64,000 nucleotides of DNA from Gigaspora rosea (taxonomy: Eukaryota > Glomeromycota > Glomeromycetes > Diversisporales > Gigasporaceae). Positions within the stretch are counted from its first letter, which is position 1. Each line of letters opens with the position of its first letter. The DNA lies in assembly GCA_003550325.1 (NCBI GenBank), contig QKWP01000045.1, forward strand, positions 44,828-108,827. The letters are read 5' to 3'. A program made the position numbers and the translations under genes. The notes below the pieces were generated by a model, which saw only the letters and a list, made by a program, of their open reading frames with translations, did not search any database and was not told the origin of the DNA. Positions 12,568 through 24,064 of this stretch are shown here, piece by piece.

Positions 12568-13289
12568 TATTTCATGAAAGCTACTGATATGGATGATAAA
12601 TAAGATTCAATATTGGATATTATCATCTTAATCAAATTGGTGTTTAAATATTTTAAAAATCTGCTGATACGGGTCATAATCATTACAAAGTATGCGACTA
12701 TATGGAAGGAGTACTGTATTAATATTCTCTATTTGCGAGCCGTAAAGATAAAATTATCGGCTTGAATCACCCATATTATGTTAACATAAATGGCCTTTCG
12801 CTGCTTTATAGAAGCTTTGATGTTTCAAAAATACAAACAGCATATATCTAACATATAATAATAAATCATAGTAAGTTCTGTTAACTTTCTTGTATCTTAT
12901 TTTATATTATAAACATATTAGAAATAATTTATTCATCACCCGGGTGAATCTCTCATCCCTTTTTTTTTTATAGTCGACTAAATTTGTGTTTAATTAAAGT
13001 CGTATATTTTATTGATCTATCGTTGATATTTCGTAATCTAGATCAAATTTTAATAATTTTAGGGCCAATCAAATCATCTCATTAAAATGATTCGAATGGC
13101 ATCAAAATCATCAAAATTCGATCATTTCATGACAAGATATCAATGATAGGTCAAAATATACGAATTTGATTGTAACACGAATTGTGTCGACCAAACCCAT
13201 AAAAACAACTTAACCTTGGTTATTAGAACCCAAAAAGTGGTTTCTTCGAATTGATGTACATAAAGTACGTACGTACGTACAGTCAACAG

Positions 13290-13830
13290 ATCGAAAAGAT
13301 GGCTAAGCAGGACAGAAGCGCCTCAAAAGGCCCGGATAAGTGGCGGGATCACGAGCAGAACGTAGCAAATGTGGAAAGACATGTGGAGATCCGCATGAGG
13401 TTCTAAATAGAGATCCGAATGTGATGTAATATCAATTTCCGCAAATGACAACCACTAAACTTGAGCAGGATAAATACAAGAAGAAACAAGTTAAAGTAAA
13501 AGGAGGGCAGCTCCAACAATTACGCCAAGAGTTCAATTACGTTGCGAGAAACAGAGCGTAATCACAACACGATTCGCCCACTCGACATTTTCATGTTCTG
13601 CTAATCACGTTTTCACATAAATGGCCGGCTTGTATTATGCAGGCGGGAAACCACCGGCCAATGCCAGACTCAACTGCTTACATGATGCCGGCGCAACATC
13701 TATTGCAGTTTCCGGGTGCATATCCGTTTAAGTTTCAATTATTGCATAAACTGCATTTGCAAACTAACAAAGTCTTAACCCGGTATGTCAGACGGATTAT
13801 CCTAATTGAATCATTTGTGCAATAATTTTC
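13290..13830 (+). pseudogene. G+C-richer island with short open frames, possible gene relic
   Basis: Base composition rises sharply above the surroundings. Short frames occur in succession: one beginning 'MAKQDRSASKGPDKW' from about 13300 (35 codons), one beginning 'MTTTKLEQDKYKKK' from about 13447 (38 codons), and one of 62 codons at 13637-13825 containing 'MMPAQHLLQFPGAYP'. Codon choice looks gene-like, and short introns could link the frames, but I found no clean set of splice sites. I do not recognise the family. It could be a small spliced gene, a decayed one, or part of a transposon. Confidence 0.25.
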
Positions 13831-13986
13831 GATAAGTAAAATATTGAAATATAAGCGATTTTTTTTAAAAAAATTGGGCTGTTACACGAAGACTATTGGA
13901 CTATGAAATTTTACGTATTTTTTTTTTATTATATTAAAAATGTGCTTTTATAATTTTTCGCCATGGGTTGCATCGCTACCCTGATT

Positions 13987-14216
13987 AACCAATTAGAATG
14001 CAGGATCAGGTATAACGTGAAACCGAAGAGATTATGATTTTTTTCAAAAATCGTCTATAACGCGAAATTTTGCCTATGAAACCATATCTTGTGCTTAACA
14101 AAAAAAATTTCTCACAAAATTTTGGTTAGAACCTTTTTGCTAAAGAACCCTATCTTAATTCTAACCTAACCCTAAACATTTATTGTTTTGATTTCACGTT
14201 ACACCTTGATCTTATT
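13987..14216. mobile_element. Diverged copy of the 'GATCAGGTGTAACGTGA' foldback MITE
   Basis: It starts near 'accaattagaatgcaggatcagg' and ends near 'tttcacgttacaccttgatc', the same inverted sub-terminal words as the element at 907. It has an irregular CTAACC tract near 14155-14176. The outer ends are lost or too diverged to place. Confidence 0.55.
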
Positions 14217-14278
14217 ATATTATTATTATTATTAAATTAGTAACATATTATTTTATATTGAAATTTCTTAATTTACAC

Positions 14279-14494
14279 CAGTGATTATTTTTCACTGTGC
14301 GCACTGTGCGCAGCGCACAGACACAAAATTTGCGCACATCTTTTTCAGTAGATGTGCGGATGCCGCACAGAAATAATTGTCATTTTATAAGTAGTGCGCA
14401 CAGTTGCAACATTTTCTCAGTATTTTGCCGCACAGAAAAGTTTATGAATTGTGCGGTATCCGCACAGTAAATTTTAATTGAAAAATTAACACTG
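14279..14494. mobile_element. hAT-type MITE with perfect 8-bp target duplication
   Basis: It begins CAGTGATTATTTTTC and ends GAAAAATTAACACTG, an inverted pair of the hAT 'CAGTG' type. The 8-bp direct repeat ATTTACAC flanks it on both sides (14271-14278 and 14495-14502). The interior is built from TGTGCGCA/TGCGGCA words, giving strong local foldback. No coding region. Confidence 0.85.
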
Positions 14495-14918
14495 ATTTAC
14501 ACCATGTGTATTTGTGTTGCGTGATACAAAACCAAGGAAATCTATTAGGAATCCACTTATTTTATGTGGGTAATACAAACTCCTGGAGAGGAAATAACCA
14601 ATTGGAAAGTGCAAACTTTGACTATTCCCGGATCAGCCTTACAAAGAATTCGAATACGCGTAAAAGAAGAAAAAAGCAAAAAAATGCAAAATTAAAAATG
14701 ACGGGAATGAAATGTTACATATAGCAAGCAACAATCTAATCCTATTAATCGCACGCACTTATTTATTTACAAAATCGGATTTCCTTTTTTGGTTTGTATT
14801 ACCAGCGCAAATAGGTAAAATGGTACGACGTAAACTCGACGTAAGCTCAGTACTTAAATATATTTGGGATATAATCGGAACATTAATTCTTCTCATACAG
14901 CATATAACGCTTTATAAA

Positions 14919-15344
14919 ATGTCAAATAAAAAAGATAATAACCCATCAGATGAAATTGTTAAAATCGCCAATGCTTTTAATAAACTGAATTTCATCGATT
15001 GTCAAAAATCAGCTGATATAAATGATTCAAATGGAATATTCTGGCTTGGTTATTGCTACGAATATGGAATTGATGTTGAAAAGGATGAAAATAGGGCATT
15101 CATTCATTACCAAAAATCTGCAGAGATGGGTTATCCTAATGGAATGTATCAAGTTGGTTATTGTTATTATTTAGGAATCGGGGTTGAAATAGATAAGCAT
15201 AAAGCGTTTGTGCATTATCTAAAGTCTGCCGAAGCTGGTAATGCTATGGGAATTTTTAAAACTGCTATTTGTTACAAATACGGAATTGGTGTGGAAAAGA
15301 ATGAAGACAAATTCAACGATTGGATTAAAAGGTGTGTTAATTGA
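14919..15344 (+). CDS. Small Sel1-like repeat protein
   Basis: About 141 residues starting 'MSNKKDNNPSDEIVKIANAF'. Three Sel1-like repeats (TPR-like helix pairs) are visible: 'GIFWLGYCYEYGIDVEKD', 'GMYQVGYCYYLGIGVEID' and 'GIFKTAICYKYGIGVEKN', each preceded by an 'A..HY.KSAE.G' helix. Such repeats form protein-binding solenoids, and in Glomeromycotina they are often found beside or fused to kinases. The frame stays open upstream to an ATG at 14712, which would add a hydrophobic segment. I prefer the internal start because the sequence before it is not repeat-like. It is short for a Sel1 protein and may be a truncated copy. It lies between two kinase-family genes on the same strand. Confidence 0.7.
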   Translation: MSNKKDNNPSDEIVKIANAFNKLNFIDCQKSADINDSNGIFWLGYCYEYGIDVEKDENRAFIHYQKSAEMGYPNGMYQVGYCYYLGIGVEIDKHKAFVHYLKSAEAGNAMGIFKTAICYKYGIGVEKNEDKFNDWIKRCVN

Positions 15345-15404
15345 TACGTTACTATTACCATAGTATAATTGAATTTTATATTTAAAATTAGAATTATTTA
15401 ATCT

Positions 15405-17150
15405 TTAGAGAGTAAGTATAATAATCTATTAAATGAATTATAAAAGTCATTTAGCTTGCAATAGTTCATGGTAATTTCTATTTAAATAATATGCTCAAAT
15501 TCGGCTTTTCACTTTTACTTAGTCCGTAAGTATAATGAGCATTAAAATAATTATACATGAAGATTTACTATTTGATTTATTTTATTCGTAATGTAGTGCG
15601 TGAGTATAAAAGCATTGATTAATCTAAGTATTTAAGATAAGCTATTCATGTTCATGAATATTTACTGTTTAATTTTAATTGCGTTAATTTAGGAGGTGAA
15701 TGTAAAAATATTTATTAATCTAAATATTTAAAATAAACTTTTTTAAGTTCATGTTTATTTTTTATTTACTATTTAAATTTATTTTATTCGCGTTAATTTA
15801 GTCAGTAAGTAAAAAAAACATTGATTAATAGAAGTATTTAAAATAAGCTACTACATGATTATTTACTATTTAATTTTATTTTATTTGCGTTAATTTAGGA
15901 GGTTAGTATAAAGATATTTATCACATATTTAAAATAAATTCATAAATATTTACTATTTAATTTTTATTTTATTTGCGTTAATTTTAGTGAGTGAGTATAT
16001 AATATAGACTTTTATTAATCAAAGTATTTAAATAAGCCATCCAAGTTCATGAACACTTAATATTTAATTTTATTTATTGCATTAATTTAGGAAGTGAGTA
16101 TAAAGAATATTTATTAATCTAAGTATTTAAATAAGCTATTCAATTTATGTATATTCGCGTTAATTTAGTGGGTGAGTGTAAAATGCATCTATTAATTGAA
16201 GTATTTAAAAAAGCTATTCAATTTGATGAACATTTTCTATTTAATTTTATTCGTGTTAATTTAGTATGTGAGTATAAAGAACATTTATTAATCTAAGTTA
16301 TTAAAATAAGTTATTAAAGTTTATGAATATTTATAATTAATTTTATTCGCATTAATCTAGTGGGTGAGCATAAAGAACATTTATTAATCTAAATATTTAA
16401 AAATAAGCTATTCAAGTTCAGGATTATTTAATTTTATTTTATTGCGTTAATTTAGTGCGTGAGTATAGGAATATAAAGTATTTAGAATAAGCTATTCAAG
16501 TTCATGAATATTTACTATTTTATTTTATTTGCATTAATTTAGGAAGTGAGTATAAAGATCATTATTAATCAAAGTATTTAAAATAAGATATCAGGTTCAT
16601 GAATGTATATATTTACTATTTTATTTTATTCGCGTTAATTTAGTGGGTGAGTATAAGAACTTCTATTAACCTAAGCATTTAAAAAAGCTATTAAATTTGA
16701 TGAACATTTACAATATAATTTTATTCGCGTTAATTTAGTATGTGAGTATAAAAAATATTTATTAATCTAAGTTTTTAAAATAAACTAATCATGGCTATTT
16801 ATCATTTGATTTTATTTTGTTCACGTTAATTTAGTATGTAAGTACAAAGAACATATATAAAGAATTTCAATAGCGATGAATATTTACTATTTAATTTTTA
16901 TTGATTCGAATTATTTTAGTCTGTGAGTATGAAGAACATTTATTAAACAAAAGATTTAAATAAACTATTCAAATTCATGTAGATTTAATTTTTAATTTTA
17001 TTTTGTGCATTAATTTAGTGAGTGAGTATAAAGAACATTTATTAATTTGAATATTTAAAAAAAGCTATTAAATTTATAAATGTTTACTATTAATATATTT
17101 TTAATTGTGCTAATTAGTCGGTGAGTATAAAAATTAGGCAATTACTATTT
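15405..17150. repeat. A+T-rich minisatellite, ~95-bp unit, about 18-19 copies
   Basis: A unit of roughly 85-105 bp repeats head to tail. Its words are 'gcgttaatttagtgggtgagtataaagaacatttattaat', 'ctaagtatttaaaataagctattcaagttcatgaa' and 'tatttactatttaattttatt'. Counting the 'gtgagtataaa' word gives 18-19 copies, all diverged by small changes. It fills the space between the Sel1 gene and the second kinase gene. No open frame. Confidence 0.9.
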
Positions 17151-17448
17151 GTACACTAGTGTTTAAAACACGATGATAAGTCATCGGACAAAAATCTTCC
17201 TTGCAAAAATTTTTGCATAAACTATAACTCCTAAGGTAACTCCTACCTAACATTAAATCGGGCTTAATTTTGATCTATAATTTATATATTACGCGGATTT
17301 GCAAAACGATTAATTAATATACCGTGTTTACAATATACACATAGCGTATAAATAGTTTTTTCCAAAAAATTATTAGCATTTAAATTTATGGATACATAAT
17401 AACTAACTAATAACCATTTACAATTAATAATTATAAAGGGCTTCAAAG

Positions 17449-18844
17449 TTTGGAAAATGTGCATATTGTAATGAATATAATACGTGGAATGCGTGGTGTC
17501 AAACATGTGATCCAGACATAACAATTCGAGAATGGACAAGTGGAAATAAAGATATCGATAATTATATGAAAGGGATTCAACTAAGAGTTACTCTTTATGA
17601 ACGTATGATTGAATGGATTCCATTTAATAGGCTAAATAATATTAAAAAAATTGGCGAAGGAGGATTTGGATTTGTATTTTCTGCTATCTGGTTGGATGGT
17701 ATACGAAAGATTAAAAAAATTAAGAAAACAGATAACGGTGTGAATGACAATGTTGATGATTATTTATATGTGAGAGCACGTGAACCATCTAGCACTGTTG
17801 CACTCAAGACCTTACCTAGTTCCAAGGAAAATCCTCTTGATTTTTTGAAAGAGGTGAGTTCAACCATTGTATGGATTATTAAACACATATTGAACTAATT
17901 CATTTTATAAATTTACAAAGTTTGACAGTTTTACAAAATGTAGATTATATGGTAGTAGTCTTGGTATATATGGAATGACTCAAAATACAGAAACAAATGA
18001 ATATTTGATGGTATTTCAATATGCCAATAACGGAAATCTTCATATGTTTTTAAGAAAGAAATTTCGAGATCTTACCTGGCAAATTAAATTAAAAATACTT
18101 CACGATATTTCATATGATTTAAATAAAATTCATCAAGCAGGATATGTTCATGCAGACTTTCACAGTGGCAATATCTTGCAAGATGAAGGTATTAGCAAAG
18201 GTATAGAATCTTACATCTCAGATCTAGGATTGTCTAAACAAACAGATGAAAATGATTCAGAAGGTTGTATATACGGTGTCTTACCTTATGTCGCCCCAGA
18301 GATTTTATTGGGACAAAAGTTTACATCAGCTGCAGATGTTTATGGCTTTGGAATTATTATGTCAGAGATGTCAACAGGACAAAGGCCGTTTGATGGTCTC
18401 CCATTTGATCTCAGTCTTTCATTAGATATATGCAAAGGACTGCGACCCGAATTTTCTCTTGGGACCCCTGAATGCTATGTTGAGTTAGCTAAGCAATGCA
18501 TGGATTCAGATCCACAAAAGCGACCTACTGCTTATGATATTTGGAGGAAACTCCGCAAATGGAACAAAACCATGAAGGATTCAGATGATGCAAACGAAAT
18601 TAAAAATCAATTCTTAGATGCTGATAAAATAGTCAAAGAATTGCCAATTATCCCACCAAGACATTCAGAGTCTATTTATACCAGCAAAATAATAAATACT
18701 CAAAGAATATTAAGTGCAATTAAAGGTATTTGTTTCAAAAATTATTTTAAATTATTTATTTATTTACTTAAAACTAATTCTGCTATATTAGCAACTTTAC
18801 CAAGTAAACCTGTCGATTCTGTTGAAGTTCCTTCTGGTAAATAA
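17449..18844 (+). CDS. Zinc-ribbon protein kinase, probably catalytically competent
   Basis: Visible exons are 17449-17853 and 17921-18844, with a 67-bp GTGAGT...AAAG phase-0 intron at the same place as in the array gene. Order: zinc ribbon (CAYC ... WCQTC), 'WTSGNKDIDN', 'IEWIPFNRL', intact glycine loop (IGEGGFGFVFSA), beta3 lysine in 'TVALKTL', hinge 'YLMVFQYANNG', catalytic loop HADFHSGN, metal site 'ISDLG', 'VLPYVAPEIL' and 'KRPTAYDIW'. All key kinase residues are present. The 5' end is uncertain: an in-frame TAA lies at 17434 with no ATG before the ribbon, so a further upstream exon is likely, or the start has been lost. A 66-bp in-frame segment at 18726-18791 has GT...AG ends and may be a third intron. 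Without it the tail reads smoothly. Confidence 0.8.
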
Positions 18845-19811
18845 TATATTAAACTTACAGTATTTATAATTAAACATAATTATTGATTATTTTATATTGG
18901 TATTTAGATTGTTGAGTTAATCGCTTTAAAGGAATATTATATTTGCTGATATGTAAGTATGCCATATAAGTGTAACTATTTTGGCCCTACAATTAGAGTT
19001 AATTTAACATATTGCTGCATTGGGGGTATCGCACCGTTCCAAATTAAGTACCTTTTTTTATTATTCTTAATCTGTAATCCAGGCAAATTTGCCTAGAATT
19101 TTAATTTATATTATAATACATTAAGTTATATTAAATAAATGAATTTTTTCTTTAGTTACCGTGAAAATACTGTACTTGATCAAATATCAACTTGTTTCTG
19201 CCTTGTAACTCTTTTTTAGAATCAGATCATGATAAATTAAGTTCTTGGCGTTTTTTTATTTATTCGTTCCTTACTACGATTTTGATTACGATTACGATTT
19301 CAATTTCGATTTGATTTAATTTTTTAAATAATTACTATAAAGTGTCACCCGCCCACTTTGGGAACTTACATTTTATTTATATTTTTTTTTTTGATGGGAT
19401 TTATTGGACACATTGTAACAGATTTAGGTTTCAAACCAGTCAGTCCGCATTGACTTACTTTGAATTCGCGAACATGATGACAGTGTATCTAAAACTTCAT
19501 TGACGCAACTGTGGGTTGATTATTTCAGAAAAAAAAAGAAAAAGAAAAAAAAAGACACGGATTACTCAATATCAAAAATATGAATCTCAAATCAATCATT
19601 ACCGTTGTTGAAATAGCTTATATTTTTGCGATATTTAAGTTACATGTTTTACCTACTTTATCTTTCACTTTATTAGCCTCGTAAATTAGTCTCATATTAG
19701 CATTTGTAACCAAATTCATAATCTATCAACGAACGACTGGGTAAGATGGACTTAACTGTTAATAACTGCATTTGGATTTATTCAAATTCGGATTATGCAT
19801 AGAGAGTATCC
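18845..19811. other. Intergenic, no gene seen
   Basis: A+T-rich sequence after the kinase gene. It holds an isolated 14-bp palindrome AGGCAAATTTGCCT near 19083, identical to the word in the ends of the MITE at 47997-48607. Nothing else could be assigned. Confidence 0.55.
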
Positions 19812-19997
19812 AGATTTACAGCTTTTTTCATAAATTCTTGGACAGCTGATAAATTGATCAGCCGAATTCGATAAGTTTTTGAATTCGGTGTTATCGAATT
19901 ACTGTAATGCCGATAACACCGAATTCAAAAACTTATCGAATTCGACCGAAATAATTTTTATCAACTGTCCTAGAATTTATGAAAACAGCTGTAATCT
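19812..19997. mobile_element. Foldback MITE, ~186 bp
   Basis: Two arms pair almost completely: 'agatttacagc...cataaattct.ggacag' on the left and its complement '...ctgtcctagaatttatg...gctgtaatct' on the right, with the inner arms 'gaattcgataagtttttgaattcggtgttatcg' repeated in inverse. The predicted hairpin covers nearly the whole element. No clear target duplication. Confidence 0.75.
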
Positions 19998-20446
19998 AAA
20001 TGGGACACTTAAAGAAGAGTGAACCCAGTGATGAACACGAATTGTATTACCCTCGATATAATCACCTGATAATTTTGATTGGATACTTGATTATATATAA
20101 AAAAGACCTTCTAGCTATATCAAAAGTCTACCCAAACCCTAACCCTAACCACGAGGTAAAAATATTTTTTGTTGGTGGTTTTATAGAAGCTTTATGCCTC
20201 TGGCCGCTTATAGCGTTTGATTGTTTTTATTATGTGGTGTCAAATGGTTACATGAGATTCGGAAATTTAGGATATGGGGGTCACGTGAATTTAAGCATCA
20301 TCCGATTTGATAAATGTCATCTGATATTTGTTTACAATCTAAAATATATGTGATTAAATCGAGGGTGATACGATTCGAGATCATCACTGGGTTCACTCTT
20401 CTTGAAACTACCCCTGATAGGGATATAACCATGATTTTAAAGTTAC
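19998..20446. repeat. Diverged half of the telomere-tract foldback family
   Basis: The order 'gaccttctagctatatcaaaagtctaccc', 'aaaccctaaccctaaccacgagg', 'atagcgtttgattg' and 'gggggtcacgtg' matches that in the larger foldback at 33568-34203. The 117-codon frame at 20000-20353 runs through this repeat and is probably not a gene. Confidence 0.45.
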
Positions 20447-21240
20447 GAACTACAAAAATCGCTGAGAAAATTAGTAATCTGGACGGCAAAAATTCCGACA
20501 GAAAAATTTACGAAAATGGAAAATCTAGAAATATTTAGTGGAATGTGATTTTTTCTTAGTATTCGCTAATATATTCATTATTTTTTTATTAATATCATGA
20601 ATTTTTTTTATTTATTGCGGAGTTATTGTTCTTTTTTGCGCTTGTTCTTGAACTTAAGACTATTATACAAAACGCTTTCAAATTTGATTGACTTTTTTTT
20701 AGCTATTTTTTCGCTCAAAATAGTGGCATATACTAGTTAATCAAGCAAAAGAAGCAAATTTGGAAAATTTACGTTTCAAGATTTTAAGAGAGCGTTGACG
20801 ATTAACAAATTCTTTCGTTCTCATCTTTGATAATCAGAGATTATCATTTAATCAGCCCAATGAAAAATCCTACGAAAAAAAATGAAAAATGCCAAATATT
20901 GAGCGAATAGATATGCAAATTTGCATCGGGCACAGATATTTACGTCCAAAAAGCACATTTTTACTATCGGTTGTTATAGCATTTGTAATTTCATTCTATG
21001 GATAATCGCATTTTCTTTTAATATCTTATTATACCGAAGTACTAATCACATTAACAGGATAAACAGGAATTCATGATGGGCAGATGATGTTCCAATATAG
21101 AAGAAAGTACTGCACATGCTCGGTGAAGGTGCAACATGCGATCCTCTCAATATGCATTCACACCTTTGCTTCGCCTCATGCATAATCCAATAATATGCAA
21201 GATTTTGCGGACACACGCCCCTTATTTTGCCGTATAACCA
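20447..21240. repeat. Interspersed repeat, copy 1 (~0.8 kb)
   Basis: It is strongly similar to 27447-28253 in the same orientation. Shared words include 'gaactacaaaaatcgc', 'ttatttattgcggag', 'gataatcagagattatcatttaatcagccca', 'gaaaaatgccaaatattgagcgaatag' and 'gattttgcggac'. The 3' portions differ by insertions. No open frame or terminal repeats are evident, so the class is unknown. Confidence 0.75.
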
Positions 21241-21245
21241 CTAGA

Positions 21246-21276
21246 TAGCTGCGCGACGTCGTCGCGCGAAACCAGG
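21246..21276 (+). repeat. G+C-rich palindromic terminus (left)
   Basis: The sequence TAGCTGCGCGACGTCGTCGC and the following 'gcgaaaccagg' form a strong G+C hairpin in an A+T-rich setting. An inverted near-copy lies at 26525-26555, so the two could be ends of one element or two independent copies of a small repeat. Confidence 0.5.
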
Positions 21277-21519
21277 AACGGAAGACCAGATAGTGGTAAA
21301 TTGAACGAATAATATGATAATAAAGGTAGAGATATGAAGATATGATCCAGTTCGGATGACCAGTACGTGTCACCTGACCCAACGGGTCACGGGTCAAAAT
21401 TTCTCCGACCTGAGTCAAACGGGTCAGAAGCTTTACAAACTTGCAAAAAGCAAGTTTTTTTCACTTATGTAAATTGCCGGTTTTTGCCAAAATGACTTGA
21501 ATAGAACAATTAATTTGAA

Positions 21520-21645
21520 ACAAATCTGAACCCTCATTTGAACCCTCATTTGAACCCAATTGGGTTCATTTGAACCTAATCGGCTCATTTGAAACCAAAC
21601 CTGGTTCATTTGAGCCAATTCGGATTCATCTGAGTTTATTTAAAT
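21520..21645. repeat. Degenerate 'gaaccctcattt' tandem repeat
   Basis: The words 'gaaccctcatttgaac', 'gggttcatttgaacc', 'ggctcatttgaaacc' and 'ggttcatttgagcc' recur every 11-22 bp. The only open frame across it (minus strand) is repetitive 'MNQVWFQM...' and is not credible as a gene. Confidence 0.5.
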
Positions 21646-22342
21646 TTTAAACCCAGGCCAATACCCGGAATAAAATTTGAAATTTCACTTCTGGGTACTT
21701 AGGCCTAAGAGTCAAAAAAATAAGCACCTCATTCCCGGGGCAACGCCCGGGCTCCGAGAGCTAGATTTTATTTTTAGTTATCCGACTCATTAAATTATCA
21801 TAATTATCATACTCTGAAAATTCCCGCCAAATGTTTCGATATCCCTTAAACATTTTCCGATTTTAATGCCAACTAATTTATGATAATCAATTTCGATTGT
21901 TTGAATTATATTCATTAAATATTATTAAAATAAAAATTATTATGTTTGTCTAAAAGAATCGGGGCAAAAAAAAAAAGAAAAAAAAATTGAGGGTTTTGAA
22001 AAATTCGGGTCGGCGGGTAATACTTAGAGATGTGCCATTTATATGAAAGGCCAATTTTTTCGTGTACAGCATGTACAGTACATACGTATAGTACATATAG
22101 TATTTTATATTGAATAAAATAATAAAAATAGTTAAGCACGTAATTAAAAATTATAACCAAGAGGTCCGGAATTATATAATATATAATTATACATATGTTA
22201 AAAAAAAACGCCTTAATATTACTAAGAAAAAATCTCAACAACATATAAATATATATAACTAAAAATAGAAATAAAATAATTTAAATATTTAATACAGTAA
22301 AAAAAATATGCTTTTAGAAAAATGATAAGTGTACATATCGGC

Positions 22343-22616
22343 TAGTGATGTCCCATTTATATGATATCTGAATTTTTTTAGCAGTACGTACAGTACGTAC
22401 AGTACGTATAGCTGTATAGTGTGTATAGCATATGCAATATGTATGGTATGTGTATTATATATAAGCCATCTATATACAAAGTTTTGCAAGGAATAACTTT
22501 ACTTAAAAAATAAAAGGCGGTTTATGTAAAAATTTGATATATGAATAGTTTTGTCATTCGTTCTAGAATATTTTAAACTTTTTTTAGCGTACTGTACTAT
22601 ACGCGGCACATCACTA
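22343..22616. mobile_element. hAT-type MITE with perfect 8-bp target duplication
   Basis: The ends TAGTGATGTCCC and GGCACATCACTA are inverted. The 8-bp direct repeat ATATCGGC flanks it at 22335-22342 and 22617-22624. The interior has 'gtacagtacgta' tandem words. A related 5' part ('agagatgtgccatttatatga') lies at about 22031. It is 274 bp with no coding region. Confidence 0.85.
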
Positions 22617-22624
22617 ATATCGGC

Positions 22625-24060
22625 CAATCTATACATGCGGGTCTAAATTGTCTTTGGCCTGCCGCAATGCTGTAATGCCGAAATTATTTTAGGAGTCTAA
22701 ATCGTAAATATTTTCTGCTGCCTAAAATATCTTAGGCAACTTAAATATTTTCGACTGCTGAATGTTTTAAAACATTGTTCTTCAATAATATATTATCGAT
22801 TATTATCTGTTATTACATTTTTTGCATTATTAATTCATACTTACGTATCCGTTCTCTTATAATTAAATATACCTGTTTGCTACCAAAGATAGTAATTTCT
22901 TAATTCCTTTGCATATTGTTAAAATTTTTGCCAAGATACAAAATTCGAATAAATTTAAATTTGCTTGCATTTAGTTTACATAACTACGTATGTAATAATT
23001 AAAATAGTTCAACTGATACGAATTACTAATTTTCAATGTATATTCGAATGTATTCTTGTAACGAATGAAAATTGTAGATATGTATATTTAAATGAGCATA
23101 TATTATTCATTTTTATTCGCTTTCTATTTATTAATATATTTTTTTTTAATTTTTCAATTCTTTACCCGTACTTTATTATTATTATTATTATTATGATTAT
23201 TTCTAAATTTTTTTCATTTGCATTTTTTTTAATAATTGTCAAATGGATCGATTCTAAAATGACAATTCAGAATCAACATAATTCAGAAATGACGCGGTAC
23301 AAGAATACATAACCTACTTTTTATCATTATAAAAGATCGGCTAAGATTCAAATTGCGTTTATTGCAATTTTATTTGGACACATTAATTCGATTTTATTTT
23401 TTTTGTTTAATATTTATTTAACAGTATTAGGTTCACTCGGTTTCGATCAATTCATCAATAATTACTTCACAGAAAACTTAATTTCACAGAGAATTAACTT
23501 CAGGCAAGGTTATTTTATAATTGATTGATTCCGTTTCATAAAAAGTTATTTCACCAAAAGCTAATTTCGTAGGCAGATTAATTCTAGTCATTGTCATCAG
23601 AGTTAAGTTTAGGTTCAAAGTTGGTGCAATTTATAAAAAAATTGGCAGTAAAATATATTGAATTAATCGTCTGTAAAATAACCTTATATGTATAATAATT
23701 ATCTAAAAACTGTGTTTGTAGGTGAAATAATATGGATGTAGGTTCATTTATTTATTATGAATCAATTGTTTTATTTTTATTTCAAAAGAATCAACAATAT
23801 AATTTAATCCACAAGAATAACAAAGGTTTAACCCCTTTGAAAAAATTAATTTATCACAATATTAATTATACTATATAGTTAACGGATGTGTAGCAACCAA
23901 TAACATTTTATTTGGCAGGTGAAATATCCGAAGGATCATAAGGTGATCGTTTTTACATGACAATTAAAAAATGCATCAGGCGAAGGGGCTCAGATTGTGA
24001 GCATTAAATTCAAAGCCAGATGCATTGTTATTGGATGAGGAATGGATTTCTTTTTCTTTT
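22625..24060. other. A+T-rich stretch, no gene seen
   Basis: No family features are found in either strand. The open frame at 22965-23312 is A+T-driven and hydrophobic. Loose direct words 'ttcacagagaattaacttc' and 'ttcaccaaaagctaatttcg' near 23470-23570 resemble other 'ttcac' repeats at 32000 and 41440. Confidence 0.45.
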
Positions 24061-24064
24061 TCTT

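Larger units (their letters stand above)
11958..14918. other. Intergenic region with MITEs and an unassigned G+C-richer island
   Basis: After the array gene stop there is A+T-rich DNA with a pogo-like MITE (12397-12567), a G+C-richer island with short open frames (13290-13830), a diverged foldback MITE (13987-14216) and an hAT-like MITE (14279-14494). No complete gene can be supported. Confidence 0.6.

Noticed and set aside
20000-20353. 117-codon frame starting MGHLKKSEPSDEH
   Set aside because: It runs through a telomere-like tract and a repeat that recurs elsewhere, and is not conserved as a frame.
22965-23312. 115-codon hydrophobic frame
   Set aside because: Poly-T and ATT codon runs make a false membrane protein; no start context or family match.
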